NCBI GenBank assembly: GCA_900765095.1
Contig: CAAFRB010000107.1
Span: forward strand, 1-61,799
Origin: Clostridia bacterium
GTDB lineage: Bacteria > Bacillota > Clostridia > TANB77 > UBA1234
Direction: 5' to 3'
DNA length: 61,799 bases
The notes below the pieces were generated by a model. It saw nothing but the letters and a program-made list of their open reading frames with translations. It was not told the origin of the DNA and ran no database searches. The first letter of the stretch is position 1. Every line of letters starts with the position of its first letter. Shown piece after piece: positions 18,763 through 25,805 of this stretch. The translations under genes were made by a program, and so were the position numbers.

Positions 18763-19749
18763 TTATCTTCTTAATCCTATTTTTTGTTTCATAAGCTCGT
18801 ATTTTTTCTTTGCGATTGCTCTTGATCTTTCTTTTCCGTCTTCTAGTATTTTGTCTAGTTCGTCACTGTTTATAAGCTCATTATATCTTGCTTGTATTTT
18901 CTCAAATGTTTCTGCAACTATATCTCCAACAGCTTTTTTGAACGTTCCATAGTTTGCATCTGCAAATTCTTCCACTATTTCTTCTTTGCTCTTTCCAGAC
19001 AAACTCATATATATGTTTATTAGGTTTGTTACTCCTGGTTGATTTTCAGGGTCATAATTTACTTTACCTATTGAATCTGTAACTGCAGAATTTATTTTCT
19101 TTCTTATTGTGTTTGCATCGTCTAGTATTCTTATTACACCCTTTTGGCTTTCTGAAGATTTGCTCATCTTCTTTGTTGGGTCTTGCAAATCCATTATTTT
19201 CGTACCTTCTGCTCTTATTAATGGCTCTGGTATTACGAATGTATCTCCATATTTTTTGTTGAATCTAGTTGCTATATCTCTTGCAATTTCAACGTGTTGC
19301 TTTTGGTCTATTCCAACAGGTACATAGTTTGTATCATAAGCTAATATATCTGCAGCCATTAGCACTGGATATGTAAATAGTCCTGCTGAGAAATTAACAT
19401 TCTTTGCACTCTTGTCTTTGAATTGTGTCATTCTGCTGAGTTCTCCAAAATATGTATTACACTCTAACATCCATGATATATTTGCATGATATTCATTATC
19501 TGATTGTAAGAATATCAAGTTCTTTTCTGGATCTACGCCACACGCAATGTATAGTGCAATTAGTTGTCTAATATTTTGTGCAAGTGTATCACTATCTATT
19601 GGCATTGTTATTGCATGCATATCTGCTATAAAAAGTATTGAATTATATTTTTCTTGGTATTCAACCATTTGTCTTATTGCTCCAATATAGTTTCCTAGAG
19701 TTATTACTCCTGTAGGTTGAAGCCCTGTTAACATTATCTTTTTTTCCAT
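18763..19749 (-). CDS. trpS: Tryptophanyl-tRNA synthetase
   Basis: A class I aminoacyl-tRNA synthetase of 328 residues, normal length for bacterial TrpRS, charging tRNA-Trp. The HIGH-type signature appears as LGNYIGA (residues 18-24) and the second signature as KMSKS (194-198). The segment VPVGIDQKQHVEIARDIA is the family's tRNA/Trp-binding region. It is the last gene of the acpS-metG-tatD-trpS operon, 11 bases after tatD, and is followed by a strong terminator. No T-box leader can precede it because tatD lies directly upstream. Confidence 0.97.
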   Translation of the reverse strand: MEKKIMLTGLQPTGVITLGNYIGAIRQMVEYQEKYNSILFIADMHAITMPIDSDTLAQNIRQLIALYIACGVDPEKNLIFLQSDNEYHANISWMLECNTYFGELSRMTQFKDKSAKNVNFSAGLFTYPVLMAADILAYDTNYVPVGIDQKQHVEIARDIATRFNKKYGDTFVIPEPLIRAEGTKIMDLQDPTKKMSKSSESQKGVIRILDDANTIRKKINSAVTDSIGKVNYDPENQPGVTNLINIYMSLSGKSKEEIVEEFADANYGTFKKAVGDIVAETFEKIQARYNELINSDELDKILEDGKERSRAIAKKKYELMKQKIGLRR

Positions 19750-19760
19750 TAAATTTCACC

Positions 19761-20522
19761 TCATTTTATATTATAAAATCTTTTTGCATTTTCAGTTGTA
19801 ATTTCGCTTAGCTTTTCTAACGAACACTCTCTTAAATCTGCAATTTTTTGTGCTGTGTAAACAACATACGCTGACTCGTTTCTTTTTCCCCTGTTTGGTT
19901 CGGGTGCTAAGTATGGTGCATCTGTTTCTACCATTAATCTATCTTCTGGTATTAGTTTTGCAACATCTATTAATGAACGTGCATTTTTAAATGTTACTGG
20001 CCCTGCAAGAGAAATGTACGCATCGAGTTTTATCATTTCTTTTAGTACTTCTACACTTGAAGAAAAACAGTGCATTACAAATCTATTTTCTATTTTGTGT
20101 TCTTTTAATATGCTAAGCATGTCCATATCTGCATCTCTGCTATGTATTACAACTGGTAGTTTATTCTTATTTGCTATCTCTATTTGCTTTATAAAGATTT
20201 CTTTTTGTAATTCTTTATTTCCTCCATAATGATAATCTAATCCGATTTCACCTATTGCAACGACTTTTTCATTCACAGCATACTTTTCAACGAATTCGAC
20301 ACTTCCGTCGTTCTCATCTATATTTTCTGGATGCAATCCAACAGTTGCATAAACGCCATCATATTTCAATGCATCTTGTATTGCTTCTTTTGATGTTTGT
20401 TCATTGTACCCCACATCAACCATATAAATTACATTGTTACTTCTTGCATTTTCAACTATCTTATCTCTCTCGCCTTCATATTGCTCGTCTGTCAAATGTG
20501 TATGTGAATCGAATAATACCAT
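19761..20522 (-). CDS. tatD: TatD-family metal-dependent hydrolase/DNase
   Basis: A TIM-barrel amidohydrolase-like protein of 253 residues. The metal-binding motif DSHTHL is at the N-terminus; further metal ligands are in IGEIGLDYHY, PVVIHSRDA and VMHCFS, and VETDAPYL is near the C-terminus. These are the TatD DNase motifs in order. Members are 3'-5' exonucleases or are involved in D-aminoacyl/DNA quality control. Two adjacent ATGs exist; the second (20522) was chosen because AGGAGG then lies five bases upstream rather than two. Pairing with metG is a very common bacterial arrangement, and it is seen here with a 16-base gap. Confidence 0.93.
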   Translation of the reverse strand: MVLFDSHTHLTDEQYEGERDKIVENARSNNVIYMVDVGYNEQTSKEAIQDALKYDGVYATVGLHPENIDENDGSVEFVEKYAVNEKVVAIGEIGLDYHYGGNKELQKEIFIKQIEIANKNKLPVVIHSRDADMDMLSILKEHKIENRFVMHCFSSSVEVLKEMIKLDAYISLAGPVTFKNARSLIDVAKLIPEDRLMVETDAPYLAPEPNRGKRNESAYVVYTAQKIADLRECSLEKLSEITTENAKRFYNIK

Positions 20523-20538
20523 CATGACCTCCTAAATT

Positions 20539-22530
20539 TTATCTTACTTCAGCACCCGCTTCAATATCTCCATCAACTGTTAGCACCCTAACTATTTCGT
20601 CTTCACCTGCTGCAAGTACCATTCCTTGAGATTCTACACCTCTTAATTTAGCCGGTTTTAAATTTGCTACTATTACAACATTCTTATTTAATAATTTTTC
20701 TGGTGCATAGTACTTTTGAAGCCCAGCGACTATTTGTCTTTCTTCATTTCCAAGTGATACTTTTAATTTTAGTAATTTATCTGAACCTTCTAATTTTTCT
20801 GCTTTTACAACTTTTGCCACTCTCAATTGTATTTTATCTAGATAATCTATTGTTATTTGCTCTACTTTTTTGTCATCGTTCTCTTTTACCTTTGATACTT
20901 CTTTTGCCGTTTCTTTTTTAGCATATAGTTTGTCAAACTCGTCTATAACAGCTTTTTCATCAAATCTTGTAAATAAAACTTCAACGTTATCTAGCTTTAT
21001 TCCTGCTTTTACTTCTACATAGTTCCAAACTGCTTTTTCCATTTCAAAGATTTTTCTAATCTTTGAAGAAGATGCTGGCATAAATGGCTCCATTATATTT
21101 GAGATGTTTGCTATCAAAGTAGCACATGTGTACATTGTGTTATTAAACGCATTCATATCTTCCTTGTATTGAACCCAAGGCTTTTCATCATCGTAGAACT
21201 TGTTAGCATCGTCTATTAGTTTTATAGCTTTGTCAGTAGCATCTTTAAAACTTAGTTTTTCAATATCCTCACCAATTTCTTTGTATGCTTTTTCAATTAA
21301 TTCTTTCATTTCAGAATTCATTTTTCCGTTCGGTATTTCAGATATTCCTTTAAATTTTAAAGTTCTATTAACAAAATTTCCATATTTGTTAGTAATTTCA
21401 TTATTGTGAGTTGTAACATACTCATTTAATGTGAAGTTTGTATCTTTCTTTTCTGGTCCATTGTTTATTAAATGGAATCTAATAGTATCTGAATTCAATT
21501 TTTCGATGGCATCTAATGCAGATATTGCATTACCTTTACTCTTTGATGCTTTTTCGTTGTTAAAGTTCAAATATTCAGATGAAACTATTACATCTGGTAC
21601 TTGCATTCCTTCTTTTAATGATAAAAGCAACGCTGGAAAAATTATGCTATGGAATACTATGTTATCTTTTCCATGTACCATATATATTCTGTCTGCTCTC
21701 TTCCAATAGTCTTCCCAATTAAGTCCACGCTCTTCGCAAACTTTCATTGCTGCTGTTACATATCCTAAAACAGCTTCTATCCATACATATAATTTTTTAT
21801 CTTCGTAACCTGGTACTGGGACGTCAACGCCCCATGTTAAATCCCTCGTAATTGCTCTATCTCTTAGACCTTCACGAAGATATTTTAACGTTTCATTTTG
21901 CGCATTTATACGCCATTTATGTTTGTTTTTTTCAACTACTTCTTCAATTGCATCTTGCATTTTTGAAAGTGCAATATACAAGTTTTTGTTATCTTTCTTT
22001 ACTACTTTGTTTCCACATTCTCTACAAGTTGCGTTTAATAAATCTTCTTCTGTTGGTGTATAACCACAATCGCAACAATCTCCTTTTGTTATATTTCCGC
22101 AATTTGGGCAAACAAGTTGCAATTCTCTATCTGCCATAAATTTATTACAATGTTCACAAAAAGCTTGTGGCTCAACTTTTTCATAGATTGCACCATTTTC
22201 ATATATTTTCTTTATGATTTCTTTAACTTTTTCTTTATGATATTCAGTTTCTGTTGATGTGTACTTATCGTAAGAGAAATTAAGTCCTTCAAATGATTTT
22301 ACAAATAGCTCATGATATTTGTTTGATATCTCAGCTGGGCTTATTCCCTCTAATTTCGCCCTTTCTGTAATTGGTGTTCCGTGACAGTCAGAACCAGAAA
22401 CGTAAATAACATCATCACCTTTTGCTCTGTGATATCTCGCAAGCAAATCTCCACCGATAAGACCTGCAACATGTCCCAAATGCAATTTATAGTTGGCGTA
22501 AGGCCAAGCTCCTCCTATTAATACTCTCAT
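20539..22530 (-). CDS. metG: Methionyl-tRNA synthetase with C-terminal tRNA-binding domain
   Basis: A class I synthetase of 663 residues. The first signature is HLGH (residues 17-20). Four CxxC-type knuckles (CEHC, CPNC, CCDC, CREC) lie in the connective peptide, consistent with the two-zinc-knuckle form. The second signature reads KASKSKGN instead of KMSKS. The last ~110 residues are an OB-fold tRNA-binding domain (YLDKIQLRVAKVVKAEKLEG), which promotes dimerisation and tRNA binding. A lysine- and glutamate-rich linker (residues ~530-560) separates it from the anticodon-binding helices. The gene follows acpS by 24 bases in the same operon. Confidence 0.97.
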   Translation of the reverse strand: MRVLIGGAWPYANYKLHLGHVAGLIGGDLLARYHRAKGDDVIYVSGSDCHGTPITERAKLEGISPAEISNKYHELFVKSFEGLNFSYDKYTSTETEYHKEKVKEIIKKIYENGAIYEKVEPQAFCEHCNKFMADRELQLVCPNCGNITKGDCCDCGYTPTEEDLLNATCRECGNKVVKKDNKNLYIALSKMQDAIEEVVEKNKHKWRINAQNETLKYLREGLRDRAITRDLTWGVDVPVPGYEDKKLYVWIEAVLGYVTAAMKVCEERGLNWEDYWKRADRIYMVHGKDNIVFHSIIFPALLLSLKEGMQVPDVIVSSEYLNFNNEKASKSKGNAISALDAIEKLNSDTIRFHLINNGPEKKDTNFTLNEYVTTHNNEITNKYGNFVNRTLKFKGISEIPNGKMNSEMKELIEKAYKEIGEDIEKLSFKDATDKAIKLIDDANKFYDDEKPWVQYKEDMNAFNNTMYTCATLIANISNIMEPFMPASSSKIRKIFEMEKAVWNYVEVKAGIKLDNVEVLFTRFDEKAVIDEFDKLYAKKETAKEVSKVKENDDKKVEQITIDYLDKIQLRVAKVVKAEKLEGSDKLLKLKVSLGNEERQIVAGLQKYYAPEKLLNKNVVIVANLKPAKLRGVESQGMVLAAGEDEIVRVLTVDGDIEAGAEVR

Positions 22531-22554
22531 TTATATATCCCTCATTTCAAATTT

Positions 22555-22941
22555 TTACTTTTTTATAACTACAGTTGCAATTGCATAAGAATCATCGTGT
22601 GATAAGCTAATATCTATATCCTCATCGCTTATTTCTTTTTTGTCTGCTTCATCTTTAAGCCTTCCACTTAATTTTGCAACTGGTTTTCCATTTTTCTTCT
22701 TAACTATTTCAAGGTCATGCCACGAAACGTTATCCGCACTTTCAGGCGATAATGCTTTATACATGGCTTCTTTTGCAGCAAATCTAGCAGCATAGCTTTG
22801 AAACTTACACATTCGCTTAGACTCACAATAATTTATTTCTTCATCTGTATATATTCTTTTTATAAAAGTTTCTCCTAATTCTGTTATTGAATTCTTAATT
22901 CTTGCAACGCTTATAATATCCGTACCGCAAAAAACAGCCAT
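22555..22941 (-). CDS. acpS: Holo-[acyl-carrier-protein] synthase
   Basis: A 128-residue phosphopantetheinyl transferase that activates acyl carrier protein using CoA. The Mg-binding Asp is in GTDIISVARI (residues 6-15) and the catalytic Glu in FAAKEAMYKAL. The C-terminal block ISLSHDDSYAIA is also typical. Length is normal. It heads the operon with metG, tatD and trpS. A very good promoter sits at 22971-22999 and AAGGAGG precedes the ATG. Confidence 0.95.
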   Translation of the reverse strand: MAVFCGTDIISVARIKNSITELGETFIKRIYTDEEINYCESKRMCKFQSYAARFAAKEAMYKALSPESADNVSWHDLEIVKKKNGKPVAKLSGRLKDEADKKEISDEDIDISLSHDDSYAIATVVIKK

Positions 22942-22970
22942 TTTTCCTCGCCTCCTTACAATCGGTTAGA

Positions 22971-22999
22971 ATTATATCACTATTTTGGAGTTTTGACAA
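22971..22999 (-). promoter_or_regulatory. Sigma-A promoter of the acpS operon
   Basis: On the minus strand TTGTCA (22994-22999) and a perfect TATAAT (22971-22976) are spaced by 17 bases. It is divergent from the AIM24 promoter about 35 bases away. Confidence 0.85.
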
Positions 23000-23029
23000 T
23001 GGGGGAACAAGGACTTCTGGGATTAAACA

Positions 23030-23059
23030 TTGACAAGTTTAAATGAATTTATATATAAT
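23030..23059 (+). promoter_or_regulatory. Sigma-A promoter of the AIM24 gene
   Basis: A perfect TTGACA (23030-23035) and a perfect TATAAT (23054-23059) are spaced by 18 bases. The ATG lies 40 bases downstream. Confidence 0.85.
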
Positions 23060-23098
23060 GATATTGCTTCATAATAAAATTTTTAGGAGGTTGTAAAA

Positions 23099-23857
23099 AT
23101 GATAGAAATAAAAAACTATTTCGATAATCCCAACTTAAAATTAATTGAACAAAAAGGAAAAATAAGAGTATACGAGTATCAAAAAGACTATACTATGAGT
23201 TGTCAAGTCGCTCCAATATTGTATTATTGTGACAAAATGGGCGTTAGAAAAAGACAGGCTGTTATTGAACTTGATCAATCATCTTGTATTTTATCTGCTG
23301 GTGCAATGCAATGGGTGTCTGGTGCAATCGAAGCAAAAACCGATTTAAAAGGCGTTGGAGATTTATTCGGTAAAATGGTCAAAGGGACCGTTTCTGGCGA
23401 GTCAACAGTAAAGCCCTTATACAAAGGAACCGGATATGTTGTTTTAGAGCCAACTTACAAATTTGTTTTACTTGAAAATGTAGAAGATTGGGCTGGAGGA
23501 ATTGTGCTAGATGATGGTTTATTTTTAGCATCTGATGGAACTGTTGAACAAAAGATTGTTAGAAGATCAAATATAAGTTCTGCACTTGCAGGTGGCGAAG
23601 GTTTATTTAATCTTTGCTTAACAGGAAAGGGTGTAGCCGTGCTAGAAAGTCCATATCCAAGAGAAGAGTTGATTGAGATAAATATGAAAGATGATGTCAT
23701 TAAAATTGATGGTAATTTTGCTATTGCATGGTCAAACACATTACAATTTACAACAGAAAGATCAAGTAAATCTCTAATCGGTTCAACTGTTACTGGTGAA
23801 GGATTAGTAAATGTATATAGGGGAACCGGAAAGATATTAATGGCACCTGTAAAATAA
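23099..23857 (+). CDS. AIM24 family protein
   Basis: A 252-residue protein matching the AIM24/DUF124 family across its length. Characteristic segments are QSSCILSAGAMQWVSGAIEA, a Gly-rich loop with GDLFGKM, STVKPLYKGTGYVVLEP and the closing VNVYRGTGKILMAPV. The fold is a beta-rich jelly-roll-like prism. The bacterial function is not established; a mitochondrial yeast homologue affects cristae organisation, which does not transfer here. No signal peptide or membrane segment is seen, so it is cytosolic. It is monocistronic: its own promoter is at 23030-23059, AGGAGG precedes the ATG, and a terminator follows directly. Confidence 0.88.
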   Translation: MIEIKNYFDNPNLKLIEQKGKIRVYEYQKDYTMSCQVAPILYYCDKMGVRKRQAVIELDQSSCILSAGAMQWVSGAIEAKTDLKGVGDLFGKMVKGTVSGESTVKPLYKGTGYVVLEPTYKFVLLENVEDWAGGIVLDDGLFLASDGTVEQKIVRRSNISSALAGGEGLFNLCLTGKGVAVLESPYPREELIEINMKDDVIKIDGNFAIAWSNTLQFTTERSSKSLIGSTVTGEGLVNVYRGTGKILMAPVK

Positions 23858-23889
23858 ACATTAAAGCATAGTATGTAAATTTATCACAT

Positions 23890-23922
23890 AAAAAACACCT
23901 ACTAATACAGCAGGTGTTTTTT
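23890..23922. terminator. Bidirectional intrinsic terminator
   Basis: AAAACACCT and AGGTGTTTT form a stem with A- and T-runs on either side. It can serve the AIM24 gene on the plus strand and the small gene at 23955-24149 on the minus strand. Confidence 0.88.
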
Positions 23923-23954
23923 CGTCATCATTTTTTCGTGTATTCTCCACACGC

Positions 23955-24149
23955 CTAATCCGAAAATCTCACATACCTCCCTTGCTTATCACAATAAAGA
24001 TACTCTTCTTCTTTCAAGCAATGTACTTCAGTATACACGTCTACAACCCTCTTATCATTTAAAGATACATTCCGACACTTTCCACAAGTCACAGATTTTT
24101 CACGAGCTGTGTTTAAAAATTTTTCTACAAAAGAAATAATAAATTTCAT
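23955..24149 (-). CDS. Small four-cysteine protein (64 aa), hypothetical
   Basis: A 64-residue open frame with an N-terminal amphipathic helix, then CGKC and two more Cys (in EVHCLKE and LYCDKQG). This spacing could bind one zinc ion, as in small zinc-ribbon proteins. I do not recognise the family. There is no convincing ribosome site before the ATG. It follows the DUF4143 ATPase by about 100 bases on the same strand and ends just before a bidirectional terminator, which favours it being transcribed. Confidence 0.45.
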   Translation of the reverse strand: MKFIISFVEKFLNTAREKSVTCGKCRNVSLNDKRVVDVYTEVHCLKEEEYLYCDKQGRYVRFSD

Positions 24150-24246
24150 TTGCTTTTTTATAAATAGTCATCATCCACACCTTTTACTGCTAACATTGAT
24201 ATTAAAAATCTAGAATTTTTCTGTGATTCATCAATATATCTTATTT

Positions 24247-25584
24247 TTAGTTTTTCTCTCTTAGATATCTCTTTAATAAAAATGTTAAAAAATATGGGAA
24301 TGTGTAGAATTTACCATTAAATCCAATATTTTTATTACATAGTTTAATTCCGTATTTTATATCTTTATATTTATTACTATCAATCAATTTATTCAAAGAC
24401 GTTGTTGCATTGTCATTTGCCTTTACTTCAACTGGTATTAATGAGTCCTTATCTCTTATAAAGAAATCCATTTCAAGTGTTCCTTTTTCATTTTTATAAA
24501 AATACAATTTATACCCTGCTTTTACTAACATATCACCAACAATATTTTCATAAATTGCACCTTTATAAGTGTTGAAATTTTCGTTTCTTCTTAAATCATC
24601 TTGAGCTTCTTCATCAAGAGAGCCTATCAAAATGCCCGTATCTGCAAAATACAATCTATAATTGTCTGGATTAAAATTACCTCCTAGTGGAAGTTCAGGT
24701 TGTTCCATGCAATATGATATATTTACTATACCAGCATTGTTTAGCCATTCAACTGTACCAACATACTCTCTACTTCTAGAACCATTTTCAACTTTAGAAA
24801 TTTGAAATTTTTTGTTTTCATTTGCGAGAAATGCTGGAATTTTTCTATATACACTCAATACTCTTCCTTGGTCTAATCCACGTGCATATTTTGTAATATC
24901 TTCCTCATAATCTAACAATATCTGTTTTTGCATTTCTAGTATTCCACTATAATTTTTTTGAGTAACAAATCTATCTACAATTGCAGGCATTCCACCGACC
25001 ACCATATATTCTTTAAAATTAGACATCATAACATCGTATTGAATAGTACTTAATGGTTTTGTTTCTAGCATACATTTATAAATGTCTTCAATTTGTTCCT
25101 CTTTATATCCTTTTGCCCATAAAAATTCCTCAAAGTCCATTGAATACATGTCATAATCAATTTTGTTTCCTACGCTATTCGATTCTATTTCGTTATAGTT
25201 TATTCCCATTAAAGAACCTGAACAAATCACATCAAATCTTCCGTCTTCTTTAAATGCCTTCAGTGATGTTGCACAATTTGGACATGCTTGAAGCTCATCA
25301 AAAAAGATTAATGTTTCATTTGGTATAAAATTAAAATCCGGGTTTTTAAAAGATATGTTTTTCAATATGCTATCAACACTAAATCCATCGTCAAATATAT
25401 CCAGATACTGCTTTTCAAGTGCAAAGTTTATCTCTACTAAATATTTATAATTGTTTTCAGCAAAATTCCTTATACTATCTGTTTTACCGATTTGTCTTGC
25501 ACCTTTTACAATCAGTGGCATTTTATTCTCATCATTTTTCCAATCTATTAAATATTGATCTATTTTTCTTCTTAATCGACTCAT
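24247..25584 (-). CDS. AAA ATPase with DUF4143 nuclease-like C-terminus
   Basis: A 445-residue protein of the widespread AAA_14 plus DUF4143 class. The P-loop GARQIGKTD is near residue 25 and the Walker B LIFFDELQACP near 95; the sensor region CSGSLMG follows. The C-terminal DUF4143 domain contains FADTGIL, then ENIVGDMLVKAGY and a PD-(D/E)XK-like strand pair (LEMDFFI...LIPVEVKA). The family has no established role. Many members sit in variable regions, and a mobile-element or conflict role is only speculation. The start at 25584 was chosen for GAGGTGG seven bases upstream. The promoter region holds repeated TTTTGTGA motifs at 25612-25660. Confidence 0.85.
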   Translation of the reverse strand: MSRLRRKIDQYLIDWKNDENKMPLIVKGARQIGKTDSIRNFAENNYKYLVEINFALEKQYLDIFDDGFSVDSILKNISFKNPDFNFIPNETLIFFDELQACPNCATSLKAFKEDGRFDVICSGSLMGINYNEIESNSVGNKIDYDMYSMDFEEFLWAKGYKEEQIEDIYKCMLETKPLSTIQYDVMMSNFKEYMVVGGMPAIVDRFVTQKNYSGILEMQKQILLDYEEDITKYARGLDQGRVLSVYRKIPAFLANENKKFQISKVENGSRSREYVGTVEWLNNAGIVNISYCMEQPELPLGGNFNPDNYRLYFADTGILIGSLDEEAQDDLRRNENFNTYKGAIYENIVGDMLVKAGYKLYFYKNEKGTLEMDFFIRDKDSLIPVEVKANDNATTSLNKLIDSNKYKDIKYGIKLCNKNIGFNGKFYTFPYFLTFLLKRYLREKN

Positions 25585-25609
25585 ACATTTCCACCTCGTA
25601 TATATTGTA

Positions 25610-25662
25610 TCACAAAATTTCAACAATTTAAATAGTATTTTGTCACAAAATTCCGACACTTT
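25610..25662 (-). promoter_or_regulatory. Operator-like repeats before the DUF4143 ATPase
   Basis: On the minus strand the near-palindrome ATTTTGTGACAAAAT and the related ATTTTGTGATACAAT occur about 37 bases apart. The second overlaps a TACAAT -10-like box. The layout suggests a repressor site pair. Confidence 0.4.
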
Positions 25663-25710
25663 TTTTACATTTTATCACATTTTTCCCATGATAATGCTTG
25701 TTTTTTATGA

Positions 25711-25742
25711 TAAAGGACACGGATATTTTCCGTGTCCTTTGC
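25711..25742 (-). terminator. Hairpin after the pilin-headed Ig protein
   Basis: AAAGGACACGGA and TCCGTGTCCTTT pair perfectly over 12 bases with a five-base loop, about 65 bases past the stop at 25806. The minus-strand T-run after it is weak, then AT-rich. Confidence 0.7.
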
Positions 25743-25805
25743 TAGCAATTGTTTGATGTTTCTAGATTTTAAGGCTGTGTTCTAAATTTAACTCGCCACT
25801 CTATC

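Noticed and set aside
22300..22530. Mutational loss in MetRS because the second signature reads KASKS
   Set aside because: The remaining signature residues, zinc knuckles and C-terminal domain are intact; a single Met-to-Ala change in this motif is tolerated among synthetases.
19750..23098. T-box leader for trpS or metG
   Set aside because: Both genes are internal to a closely spaced operon with 11-24 base gaps; the only leader is before acpS and is too short.
23455..23739. 94-codon reverse frame inside the AIM24 gene
   Set aside because: It is antisense to a clear gene and has no ribosome site or family pattern.
24150..24290. Open frame overlapping the DUF4143 gene end and reading SMLAVKGVDDDYL before a stop
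   Set aside because: It has no start codon or ribosome site and the DUF4143 protein ends at the family's normal place; most likely chance.
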